Shown here: in pieces, positions 18,509 through 26,300 of the stretch | Numbering within the stretch: position 1 is the stretch's first letter | Layout: each line of letters starts with the position of its first letter | Assembly: GCF_022549225.1 (NCBI RefSeq) | Contig: NZ_JAKZFD010000001.1 | Span: 372,001-436,000 of the forward strand | Length of the DNA: 64,000 bases | Reading direction: 5' to 3' | Origin: Pelomonas sp. CA6 | Lineage (GTDB): Bacteria > Pseudomonadota > Gammaproteobacteria > Burkholderiales > Burkholderiaceae_C | The notes under the pieces: model-generated | What the model saw: only the letters and a program-made list of their open reading frames with translations | Databases searched by the model: none | What the model was told of the DNA's origin: nothing | Position numbers and translations under genes: made by a program

Positions 18509-20302
18509 ATGACGTACCGCGCCCCGATCAAGGACATGTTGTTCGACATGCAGGCCCTGGCTGGCCTGCAGACCCTGGCGGACCAGATTCCCGCGTTCGC
18601 CGACCATGGGCTGGATACCGCGCAGGCGGTGCTGGAAGAAGCCGCCAAGCTCAACGAGGACGTGATCGCCCCGCTGAACTGGGAAGGCGACAAGAACCCC
18701 TCGTACTGGAAAGACGGCCAGGTCTTCACGACGCCGGGCTTCAAGGAGGCTTTCCGTCAGTACGTCGAAGGCGGCTGGCAGGGCCTGCAGCATCCCGAGG
18801 CCTATGGCGGACAGGGCCTGCCCAAAACCATAGGCGCGGCCTGCGGCGAGATCGTCAACGCGGCCAATGTCAGCTTCGCGCTGTGCCCGCTGCTGACCGA
18901 CGGCGCGATCGAGGCCTTGCTGGTGGCGGGCAGCGATGAGCAGAAGTCGCTGTACATCCCCAAGCTGATCTCGGGTGAATGGACCGGCACCATGAACCTG
19001 ACCGAGCCGCAGGCAGGTTCGGATCTGGCGCTGGTGCGCACCCGCGCCGAGCCGCAGGGCGACGGCACCTACAAGGTCTTCGGCACCAAGATCTTCATCA
19101 CCTATGGCGAGCACGACATGGCCGAGAACATCGCCCATCTGGTGCTGGCTCGCGTGCCGGGCGCGCCAGAGGGCGTGAAGGGCATCAGCCTGTTCCTGGT
19201 GCCCAAGTTCCTGGTCAATGCCGACGGCTCGCTGGGCGCGCGCAACGACGCGCATTGCGTCTCCATCGAGCACAAGCTGGGCATCAAGGCCAGCCCGACC
19301 GCGGTGCTGCAGTTCGGCGACCACGGCGGCGCGATCGGCACGCTGATCGGCGAAGAGAACCGCGGCCTGGAATACATGTTCATCATGATGAACGCCGCGC
19401 GCTTCGGCGTCGGCGTGCAGGGCATCGCGGTTGCCGATCGCGCTTACCAGAAGGCCGTGGCCTATGCCCGCGAGCGCGTGCAGTCGCGCCCCGTGGACGG
19501 GTCGGTGGCCGGCCCGGCCACCATCATCCACCACCCCGACGTGCGCCGCATGCTGATGACGCAGCGCGCGCTGGTCGAGGGCTGTCGCGCGATGGCGATC
19601 GACGCCGCCGCGGCCTACGACATCGCGCATCACCACGCCGATGCCGACACGCGCAAGCAGGCGCAGGCCTTCTACGAGTTCCTGGTGCCGCTGGTCAAGG
19701 GCTACAGCACCGAGATGAGCCTGGAGGTCAGCTCGCTGGGCGTGCAGGTGCATGGGGGCATGGGCTTCATCGAGGAGACCGGTGCAGCGCAGTACTACCG
19801 CGACGCGCGCATCCTGCCCATCTACGAGGGCACGACCGCCATCCAGGCCAACGACCTGGTCGGTCGCAAGACGGTGCGCGACGGCGGCGCCTTCGCGCGC
19901 AGCGTGGCCGCGCAGATCGAGGAAACCGAAGGCGCGCTGGCGCAGGACGGCAGTGCCGCCGCGCAAGCCGTGCGCACCCAGCTGGCGCGCGCGCGCGCGG
20001 CCTTCGTCGAGGTGGTGGACTTCATCGCCAAGAGCGGCAAGGCGCAGCCCAATGCCGCGTTCGCCGGTTCCGTGCCCTACCTGATGCTGGCCGGCAACCT
20101 GGTCGCGGGCTGGCAGCTGGCGCGCTCGCTGCTGGCGGCGCAGCAACTGCTGGCGGCCGGCGAGGACACCGAGTTCATGCAGGCCAAGATCAGCACCGCG
20201 CGCTTTTACGCCGAACACATCCTGCCGCGCACCGTCGCGCTGCGCGACGCCGTCGTCAATGGCGCCGACAGCGTGATGGCGCTGCCGATGGACGCGTTCT
20301 GA
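18509..20302 (+). CDS. acyl-CoA dehydrogenase, long (about 600-residue) DmdC/AcdA-like type
   Basis: FAD enzyme that would pass electrons from an acyl-CoA to the ETF encoded just upstream. The order of domains is the usual alpha/beta/alpha core: N-terminal helices to about residue 150, the FAD/substrate beta domain with GTMNLTEPQAGSDLALVRTR, and the helical domain ending in YYRDARILPIYEGTTAIQAN. An extra C-terminal helical domain brings it to 597 residues. This length and the MTYRAPIKDMLFDM start match the subfamily that includes methylmercaptopropionyl-CoA dehydrogenase (DmdC) and many broad-specificity enzymes. Substrate cannot be assigned. The ATG has GGAGA eight bases upstream. Confidence 0.9.
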   Translation: MTYRAPIKDMLFDMQALAGLQTLADQIPAFADHGLDTAQAVLEEAAKLNEDVIAPLNWEGDKNPSYWKDGQVFTTPGFKEAFRQYVEGGWQGLQHPEAYGGQGLPKTIGAACGEIVNAANVSFALCPLLTDGAIEALLVAGSDEQKSLYIPKLISGEWTGTMNLTEPQAGSDLALVRTRAEPQGDGTYKVFGTKIFITYGEHDMAENIAHLVLARVPGAPEGVKGISLFLVPKFLVNADGSLGARNDAHCVSIEHKLGIKASPTAVLQFGDHGGAIGTLIGEENRGLEYMFIMMNAARFGVGVQGIAVADRAYQKAVAYARERVQSRPVDGSVAGPATIIHHPDVRRMLMTQRALVEGCRAMAIDAAAAYDIAHHHADADTRKQAQAFYEFLVPLVKGYSTEMSLEVSSLGVQVHGGMGFIEETGAAQYYRDARILPIYEGTTAIQANDLVGRKTVRDGGAFARSVAAQIEETEGALAQDGSAAAQAVRTQLARARAAFVEVVDFIAKSGKAQPNAAFAGSVPYLMLAGNLVAGWQLARSLLAAQQLLAAGEDTEFMQAKISTARFYAEHILPRTVALRDAVVNGADSVMALPMDAF

Positions 20303-20336
20303 CCGGCCCTGTGCCCCGCCAACAAGGAGACAACAC

Positions 20337-21293
20337 GTGGCACTTCCCCCGTTGTTCAACACCCTGCGCCTGCCGGTGATCGGCTCGCCGCTGTTCATCA
20401 TCAGCAACCCCAAGCTCGTGATCGCGCAGTGCAAGGCCGGCATCGTCGGCTCCATGCCCGCGCTCAACGCCCGTCCGGCCGAGCTGCTGGACGAGTGGCT
20501 GGCCGAGATCACCGAGGCGCTGGCCGCTCACGACCGCGCGCATCCCGAGGCGCCGGCCGCGCCGTTCGCGATCAATCAGATCGTGCACAAGAGCAATGAC
20601 CGGCTGGAGCACGACATGGCGCTGTGCGCCAAGTACAAGGTGCCCATCGTGATCACCTCGCTGGGCGCGCGCGAGGACGTCAACGCGGCCGTGCACGGCT
20701 GGGGCGGCATCGTGCTGCACGACGTGATCAACAACCGCTTCGCGCACAAGGCGATCGAGAAGGGCGCGGACGGGCTGATCGCGGTCGCCGCGGGCGCGGG
20801 CGGCCATGCCGGCGTGAAGAGCCCCTTTGCGCTGGTGCAGGAGATCCGCCAGTGGTTCCACGGCCCGCTGGCGCTGTCGGGCTCCATGGCCAGCGGCGAC
20901 GCCATCCTCGCGGCGCAGGCCATGGGCGCGGACCTGGCCTACATCGGCTCGGCCTTCATCGCGACCGAGGAGGCACGCGCGCCGGACGACTACAAGCAGA
21001 TGATCGTCGACAGCGACAGCGACGACATCGTCTACAGCAATCTCTTCACCGGCGTGCATGGCAACTACCTGAAGGGGTCCATCGTCAAGGCGGGGCTGGA
21101 TCCGGAGAACCTGCCGGTCAGCGATCCCAGCCAGATGAACTTCGGCGGCGGCGCGGCCAAGGCCTGGAAGGACATCTGGGGCAGCGGCCAGGGCATAGGC
21201 GCGATCGACAAGGTGCAGCCCGCGGGCGAGCTGATCGAGCGCTTCAAGCGCGAATACCAGGCCGCGCGCCAGCGCCTCGCGCTGGCGGCCTGA
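20337..21293 (+). CDS. nitronate monooxygenase family FMN protein (2-nitropropane dioxygenase-like)
   Basis: TIM-barrel FMN enzyme of the nitronate monooxygenase family. Typical segments are LPVIGSPLFIISNPKLVIAQ at the start, the phosphate-binding GAGGHAGVKSPFAL, and ALSGSMASGDAILAAQAMGADLAYIGSAFIATEEA. It begins with GTG at 20337, preceded by a good ribosome-binding site AAGGAGA. It lies 34 bases after the acyl-CoA dehydrogenase and is probably cotranscribed. In this setting a role in detoxifying nitronates, or as an enoyl-type flavin reductase, is possible; the family contains both, and I do not choose. Confidence 0.85.
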   Translation: MALPPLFNTLRLPVIGSPLFIISNPKLVIAQCKAGIVGSMPALNARPAELLDEWLAEITEALAAHDRAHPEAPAAPFAINQIVHKSNDRLEHDMALCAKYKVPIVITSLGAREDVNAAVHGWGGIVLHDVINNRFAHKAIEKGADGLIAVAAGAGGHAGVKSPFALVQEIRQWFHGPLALSGSMASGDAILAAQAMGADLAYIGSAFIATEEARAPDDYKQMIVDSDSDDIVYSNLFTGVHGNYLKGSIVKAGLDPENLPVSDPSQMNFGGGAAKAWKDIWGSGQGIGAIDKVQPAGELIERFKREYQAARQRLALAA

Positions 21294-21301
21294 GCCTCCT
21301 G

Positions 21302-21329
21302 CCGGCCTCGCCGCGACGGGCGAGGCCGG
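21302..21329. terminator. convergent hairpin between the monooxygenase and a binding-protein gene
   Basis: A perfect 11-bp stem pairs CCGGCCTCGCC (21302-21312) with GGCGAGGCCGG (21319-21329). It has no T-tract, but its place between two converging genes suggests it protects or ends both transcripts. Confidence 0.55.
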
Positions 21330-21342
21330 TTGAGCGCGGCGG

Positions 21343-22923
21343 TTACTTCACCGTGGTGAACCGCCCCTCGGGGCGGTCGTCCGAGCGGTGCACGGTGCTG
21401 ACGTTCTTCTTCATCGCCCAGGGACGCACCTGGTGGTGGAGGGGGATGAACAGCACCTCGTCGCGCATGCGCAGCAGGCCCTCGCGCAGCAGCGCGTTGC
21501 GCTTGGTCACGTCGCCCTCGACCTTGGCCGCGTCGATGATCTGGTCCAGCTTCGCATCGCTGATGCGGAAGTAGTTGCCGCTGCCGTCGGCGCCGCCGGT
21601 GCGCGTGCGTGCCAGCGCCTGCATGGTGTAGAGCGCGTCGTAGGTTGGCACGCCCCAGCCGTACAGAAACAGCGGGTACTCGAAGGCCTGCAGCTTGGGG
21701 CTGTAGATGGAGAACTGCTCGGCCTGCAGCCGGGCCTTGATGCCCACCTTGCTCCACATGGACACCACGGCGAGGCAGATCTCCTCGTCGTTCACATAGC
21801 GGTTGTTCGGACAGGCCAGCGGCACCTCAAAGCCGTTGGGGTAGCCGGCCTCCGCGAGCAGCTTCTTGGCGCGTTCCGGATCGGCCTTGGGCGCGACGTC
21901 GATGTCCGGCGTGTTGCCGTTGACGCCCGGGGCGACCATGATGCCCGCGGGCACCGAGAGCCCGCGCATGGTGGCGCGCTTGATCGCCTCGCGGTCGATC
22001 GCGATGGACAGGGCCTCGCGCACGCGCCGGTCCTTGAACGGGTTCTTGCCCTGGACGCTGGCCCCCTTGATCTGCTCGCTGCCCTGGTCCATGCCGATGA
22101 AGATGGTGCGTACCTCGTTGCCCTCCAGCACCTGCAGCTTGGGGTCGCTGCGCAGCCGGGCGACGTCCTGGGTCGGGATGTCGGACAGAAGGTCCACGTC
22201 GCCGGACAGCAGGGCGGCGACGCGCGTGGGGTCGGACTTGATCGGCGAATAGATCAGCTCGCTGACATTGCTCGCGTTCTTGGCATCCCACCAATCCTTG
22301 TTCTGCACCAGGCTGACGCGCTGGTCCGGCTGCCAGCCGGTGATGCGGTAGGGGCCGGTGCCGTTGGCGCTGCGCGTCGCGACAGTCTCCTCCTTGGCCT
22401 TAACGTCGGGCAGGTTGGTGGCCTTGTTCTTCTCGGCCCAGGCCTTGCTCATGATGCGGAAGTCCACCACGATGCGCAGCAGGATGGGGTTGGGCGCGGC
22501 GAGCATGAAGTCCACCGTGTGGCTGTCCACCTTCTTCACTTCGGTGATGCCGGCGACGAAGGGGTGCATGGTGCCGTTGGGCTGGCGGATGCGGCCGAAG
22601 GAGAACACGACATCGTCGGCCGTGAAGGGCGTGCCATCGTGGAACTTCACGCCCTTGCGCAGCTCGAAGCGCACCTGTGTCGGGCTGATGTAGGTCCACT
22701 TGGTGGCCAGCGCGGGCTCCACCTGGTAGCTTTTGTCGTAGCGGGTCAGGCCCTCATAGGCATGCTGCAGCAGCGCGTTGGTCGTGCTGTGGTTCTGCGA
22801 ATGCGGATCCAAGGTCAGCACGTCGTTCTGCGCGGCCCAGCGCAGCGTCGCGGCGCTGGCCTGAGCGGCGGCCAGGCCCAGGGCGACGACCAGCGTCGCG
22901 AATTTCAAAGTGGGGGTCCTCAA
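21343..22923 (-). CDS. ABC transporter solute-binding protein, peptide/nickel family 5 (paralog A)
   Basis: Periplasmic binding protein of the DppA/OppA cluster (SBP_bac_5), 526 residues. A signal peptide ends near ASA before TLRWAAQNDVLTLDPHS, which is the normal start of the mature family. GVKFHDGTPFTADDVVFS is the family signature. The only in-frame start before the signal is a TTG at 22921-22923, supported by GGGAGAG four bases upstream of it. It is a close paralog of the gene 94 bases upstream; large blocks such as NNRYVNDEEICLAVVSMWSK are identical. No permease or ATPase gene is near, so its partners must be encoded elsewhere. Dipeptides, oligopeptides or glutathione are plausible ligands, but this is not determined. 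Confidence 0.88.
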   Translation of the reverse strand: MRTPTLKFATLVVALGLAAAQASAATLRWAAQNDVLTLDPHSQNHSTTNALLQHAYEGLTRYDKSYQVEPALATKWTYISPTQVRFELRKGVKFHDGTPFTADDVVFSFGRIRQPNGTMHPFVAGITEVKKVDSHTVDFMLAAPNPILLRIVVDFRIMSKAWAEKNKATNLPDVKAKEETVATRSANGTGPYRITGWQPDQRVSLVQNKDWWDAKNASNVSELIYSPIKSDPTRVAALLSGDVDLLSDIPTQDVARLRSDPKLQVLEGNEVRTIFIGMDQGSEQIKGASVQGKNPFKDRRVREALSIAIDREAIKRATMRGLSVPAGIMVAPGVNGNTPDIDVAPKADPERAKKLLAEAGYPNGFEVPLACPNNRYVNDEEICLAVVSMWSKVGIKARLQAEQFSIYSPKLQAFEYPLFLYGWGVPTYDALYTMQALARTRTGGADGSGNYFRISDAKLDQIIDAAKVEGDVTKRNALLREGLLRMRDEVLFIPLHHQVRPWAMKKNVSTVHRSDDRPEGRFTTVK

Positions 22924-23017
22924 GCTAGCTCTCCCTGCAGTTGTCGGTTCGGGGATGCTAGCGGCGAGGCGGCCTGGCCGGCCTCGGCGATTGCCCGGAG
23001 GCCGCGCGCTGTGAGGT

Positions 23018-24604
23018 CTACTTGATCGTCGTGAAACGGGCCTCGGGACGGTCGTTGGAACGGTGCGGGGTCTCGACGTTGGTTCTCAGCGCCCAGGGGC
23101 GCATCTGGTGGTGCAGCGGAATGAACAGGTGCTGGTCGCGCACCCGCAGCAGCGCCTCGCGCAGCAGCGCGTCGCGCTTGGGCGTGTCGGTCTCGCTCTT
23201 GCTCGCGTCGATCAGCTTGTCCAGCGCCGGATCGCTGACCTTGGAGAAATTGAAGCTGCCGTCGCCGCCACTGCCGCGCGTGTGCGCCAGGGCCTGCAGC
23301 ATGTACAGCGCATCGCGCGTGGACACGCCCCAGCCCAGCATGAACAGCGGCGATTCGAAGCGCTGGAACAGCTGGCTGTGCTGCGACATCGGCTGTGCCA
23401 CCAGCCGCGCATGGATGCCGATCTTGGACCACATGGAAACGACGGCCAGGCAGATCTCCTCGTCGTTGACGTAGCGGTTGTTGGGGCAGTGCAGCGGCGT
23501 GTCAAAGCCCTGCGGATAGCCGGCTTCGGCCAGCAGCTTCTTGGCCCGCTCCGGATCGGGCTTGGGCGGCTTGTCGATGTCCGCGCTGTGGCCGTTGATG
23601 CCGGGCGCCACCATCAGCGCGGCCGGGATGGACTGCCAGCGCATGATGCTGCGCCGGATCGCCTCGCGGTCGATGGCCAGGCTCAGCGCCTCGCGCACGC
23701 GGATGTCCTTGAAGGGGTTCTTGCCCTTGACGCTGACCCCCTTCAGCTCGTTGCTGCCCAGGTCCATCGCGAAGAAGATGGTGCGCGTCTCCGGACCCTC
23801 GACGACCTTGAGCTTGGGGTCGGCCTTGAGCTTGGCGACGTCCTGGGTCGGCACGTCGGTCAGCAGATCCACGTCGCCGGCGATCATCGCGGCCACGCGG
23901 GTGGGTTCGGACTTGATCGGCAGGTAGCTGAGCTCGGTCACGTTGCCCTTGTTCTTGTCCCACCAGTCCTTGTGAATTTCCATCGTCAGCCGCTGATCGG
24001 GCTGCCAGCTGGTGATGCGGTAGGGCCCGGTGCCCATCGCGTGGCGCGAGGCGTAATTCTCTTCCTTGGACTTGTAGTCATGGACCTGGGCGGCCCGGTT
24101 CTTCTCGGCCCAGGTCTTGCTCATGATGCGGAAGTCGATCAGGTTGCGCAGCAGGATGGGCTGGGGGGCCTCCAGCATCAGGTCCACCGTGTACTCGTCG
24201 ACCTTGCGGATCTCCTTGATGCCGGCGACGTAGATCTGCATCGTGCCCTGGGGCTGGCGGATGCGGTTGAAGCTGAAGATCACGTCGTCGGCCGTGAAGG
24301 GCGAGCCGTCGTGGAACTTCACACCGCGGCGCAGTTCGAAGCGCATCTGGGTCGGACTGATCGCGGTCCAGCGGGTGGCCAGCGCGGGCTCCACCTCGAA
24401 GGCCTCGTTGTAGCGGGTCAGCCCTTCGTAGGCGTGCTGCAGGATGGCGCTGGTCGTGGTGTGATCCTGCGAATGCGGGTCCAGCGTGAGGACGTCGTTC
24501 TGGGCCGCCCAGCGCAAGGTGGCCGCTCGGGCATCGGGGAGGGTGGCGGCCAGCGCAAAACAGGTGCTCAGCGCGAGAAGTGATCGGCGCAGCTGGGGGA
24601 TCAT
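23018..24604 (-). CDS. ABC transporter solute-binding protein, peptide/nickel family 5 (paralog B)
   Basis: A 528-residue relative of the neighbour at 21343-22923, roughly two-thirds identical by eye along the whole length, which implies tandem duplication. The signal peptide is MIPQLRRSLLALSTCFALAA with a cleavage site near DARA, and the mature part again begins TLRWAAQNDVLTLDPHS. The family signature is GVKFHDGSPFTADDVIFS. Differences concentrate in the second half (for example QLFQRFESPLFMLGW against KLQAFEYPLFLYGW), which could mean different ligands. It is the first gene of the pair, 58 bases downstream of the Cys-rich gene. Confidence 0.88.
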   Translation of the reverse strand: MIPQLRRSLLALSTCFALAATLPDARAATLRWAAQNDVLTLDPHSQDHTTTSAILQHAYEGLTRYNEAFEVEPALATRWTAISPTQMRFELRRGVKFHDGSPFTADDVIFSFNRIRQPQGTMQIYVAGIKEIRKVDEYTVDLMLEAPQPILLRNLIDFRIMSKTWAEKNRAAQVHDYKSKEENYASRHAMGTGPYRITSWQPDQRLTMEIHKDWWDKNKGNVTELSYLPIKSEPTRVAAMIAGDVDLLTDVPTQDVAKLKADPKLKVVEGPETRTIFFAMDLGSNELKGVSVKGKNPFKDIRVREALSLAIDREAIRRSIMRWQSIPAALMVAPGINGHSADIDKPPKPDPERAKKLLAEAGYPQGFDTPLHCPNNRYVNDEEICLAVVSMWSKIGIHARLVAQPMSQHSQLFQRFESPLFMLGWGVSTRDALYMLQALAHTRGSGGDGSFNFSKVSDPALDKLIDASKSETDTPKRDALLREALLRVRDQHLFIPLHHQMRPWALRTNVETPHRSNDRPEARFTTIK

Positions 24605-24662
24605 GGCGCGACTCCGGAGGGTGGGGGTCCCACGATGCTAGTCGGGTCGACCGGCCCTGGGT

Positions 24663-25010
24663 CTATCGCTTGTCCTGGGTTGCGGGTTGTTGCACCGTCA
24701 ACTCGGCATCGCAGCCCACGCCGGCCGCGATCATGCGGCGGGCCCATCGTGCCAGCGCGCGGTTGATGCCATGGCCTGCCGCGAGTCCGGGCAGCCCCAG
24801 GAAACGCGCCGGCCGGTCCAGCATGCCGCAGCGGTAGCGCCGCTGCCCGTCCGCCCATTCCAATGCCCGGCAGGCGCCATGGCGCTTCAGGCTCACGAGC
24901 ATGCCCACCGGGCAGGGCTCATGCAGGCAGCAGAGTCCGCAGCCATTGCAGGCTTCGCCCAGCGCTGGCTTGGCCGGTGCCTCGGGCTGGATCAGGACGA
25001 CGCGGGCCAT
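24663..25010 (-). CDS. small cysteine-rich protein, YkgJ-like metal-binding family
   Basis: A protein of 115 residues with a dense cysteine cluster near the N-terminus: Cys21, 24, 27, 28 and 33 (CNGCGLCCLHEPC), followed by Cys47, 61 and 100. This CxxCxxCC pattern is the mark of the YkgJ/UPF0153-like proteins, thought to bind zinc or an iron-sulphur cluster; none has a clear function to my knowledge. No signal peptide or membrane helix is seen. It starts 30 bases after the 2OG-Fe(II) oxygenase gene on the same strand and may be cotranscribed with it, so a shared iron-related role is possible but unproven. Confidence 0.75.
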   Translation of the reverse strand: MARVVLIQPEAPAKPALGEACNGCGLCCLHEPCPVGMLVSLKRHGACRALEWADGQRRYRCGMLDRPARFLGLPGLAAGHGINRALARWARRMIAAGVGCDAELTVQQPATQDKR

Positions 25011-25040
25011 GCCGCACTGTAGTCGCGGGAGGAGGCGAGG

Positions 25041-25883
25041 TCAGGTCTTGACGCCCAGTTCGCGCAGTCGCTCCTCCAGGTAGCTGTGCGCGGTGTAGCG
25101 GTCGGACAGCACGACATCGTTGCGCGGATGCAGGAACAGCGGCAGCGAGACGCGGCTCTTCTTCGCGCCTTCGCCGCTGGGGTTCACGACGCGATGGATG
25201 GTGGACGGGTAGTAGCCCTGCGAGGCCTCCTGCAGCATGTCGCCGATGTTGATGATCAGCATGCCGAAGTCGCAGGGCACGTCCACCCATTGGCCGTCCT
25301 TGCCTTGCACCTGCAACCCCGGCTCGTTGGCGGCCGGCAGGATGGTCAGCAGGTTGATGTCGCCATGCGGGGCGGCACGCAGCGAGCCGGCCGGCTCCTG
25401 GCCCGTCAGCGGGGGGTAGCGCAGCACGCGCAACAGGGTCTGGCGGCTGTCCTGGATCATCCGCGACAGCGGTTCGCGATAGCCGCGGGCGATCTCGGCC
25501 GGCGTGTGCGCCTCCACCCAGGAGAGCAGCTCGGCCGCCAGCGTGTTGGCGATGCCGTAATAACGCATCGCATCATCCTTCAGCGGCGCCGGGATGCGGC
25601 CCCAGGGGTAGATGTGGAAGTACTCTTTGATGTCCTTCTGCGTGAAGCCCTTGGCCGTCTCGGAGATCTCGGTGGAGAAGTAGCCGTCCTGCGTTTCCTT
25701 GGAAAAGGCGAACAGGTGCTTGTCCTGGCCGTCGAAGAACTTCAGCCAGTCGGCATAGATCTTCTCCACCAGGCTCTGCGGAATGGGGTGGTTGACCAGC
25801 ACGCCGAACCCGGTTTCGTGCAGGGAGCGGGTGAACTGTTCGGCGGCATCGGCGGCACGGTAGTCGACGACTCGGACTTGCAT
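25041..25883 (-). CDS. 2-oxoglutarate/Fe(II)-dependent dioxygenase, isopenicillin-N-synthase-like
   Basis: A cytoplasmic 280-residue enzyme of the 2OG-Fe(II) oxygenase superfamily. The iron ligands are His173 and Asp175 (PHGDINLLT) and His230 (STIHRVVNP). Arg244 and Ser246 (SRVSLPLFLHP) form the usual RxS co-substrate site. The N-terminal half has the DIOX_N look (GFGVLVNHPIPQSLVEKIYADWLKFF). Proteins of this group include ethylene-forming enzyme and gibberellin-oxidase-like proteins. The substrate is unknown here. A well-placed ATG at 25881-25883 follows AGGAGA. It may form a unit with the Cys-rich gene downstream. Confidence 0.88.
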   Translation of the reverse strand: MQVRVVDYRAADAAEQFTRSLHETGFGVLVNHPIPQSLVEKIYADWLKFFDGQDKHLFAFSKETQDGYFSTEISETAKGFTQKDIKEYFHIYPWGRIPAPLKDDAMRYYGIANTLAAELLSWVEAHTPAEIARGYREPLSRMIQDSRQTLLRVLRYPPLTGQEPAGSLRAAPHGDINLLTILPAANEPGLQVQGKDGQWVDVPCDFGMLIINIGDMLQEASQGYYPSTIHRVVNPSGEGAKKSRVSLPLFLHPRNDVVLSDRYTAHSYLEERLRELGVKT

Positions 25884-26125
25884 GGGATCTCCTGGCTGTC
25901 CCGGCGTCTGCCATTCAATAGCGGGGCAGGACGCGCGGCAAGTCTAAGTGAAGCATTGTCAGACGCCAAACGTTTGCCTCTCCGAAACCTCCTTCCGGAA
26001 GTGCTACGTCCGGGCGGTTGGGCCTCTCTTGCCGGTGGGGCCTGTGGTGCGCCGCCGAGGTGCCGAATGCAGAGCTTCTGAGCCAGCGCAAGGCATTTAT
26101 GCCGAAAACTGTGCGACCAGCGGCG

Positions 26126-26154
26126 TTGGTTGGCCCTGTCAACGGTGCTAAAGT
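26126..26154 (+). promoter_or_regulatory. candidate sucA promoter
   Basis: TTGGTT (26126-26131), a 17-base spacer and TAAAGT (26149-26154) form the best sigma70 pair upstream of sucA. It predicts a leader of about 140 bases. Confidence 0.45.
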
Positions 26155-26207
26155 CTGGCGCTTGTGACTTGAGGTCCTTCCCGTCCCCTTTTCTGGCAAC
26201 AGTGAAA

Positions 26208-26300
26208 GGCGGGTCGCAATCCGCCAACCGGTCAAGCCGTGTCGCGGAAGGTTTATCAACCAGCCGATTGCCTTGGAAACCGAGGCGGAGGTGAGCGAAG
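26208..26300 (+). ncRNA. candidate sucA RNA motif in the sucA 5' leader
   Basis: The sucA motif is a conserved RNA known only upstream of sucA in Burkholderiales, thought to control translation. Here the leader can fold into GGCGGG (26208-26213) with TCCGCC (26220-26225), then GGTT (26250-26253) with AACC (26258-26261). Last comes a 7-bp hairpin, GCCTTGG (26270-26276) with CCGAGGC (26280-26286), whose 3' arm runs straight into the ribosome-binding site GGAGGTG (26287-26293). Position, host group and sequestration geometry fit the motif. I could not test it against the covariance model, so the identity is inferred. Confidence 0.55.

Larger units (their letters stand above)
25884..26300. other. 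417-base divergent region between the oxygenase and sucA
   Basis: No gene is supported here. The right part contains the candidate sucA promoter and leader listed separately. The left part (25884-26120) must hold the promoter of the minus-strand oxygenase, but I see no clear boxes. Confidence 0.6.
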
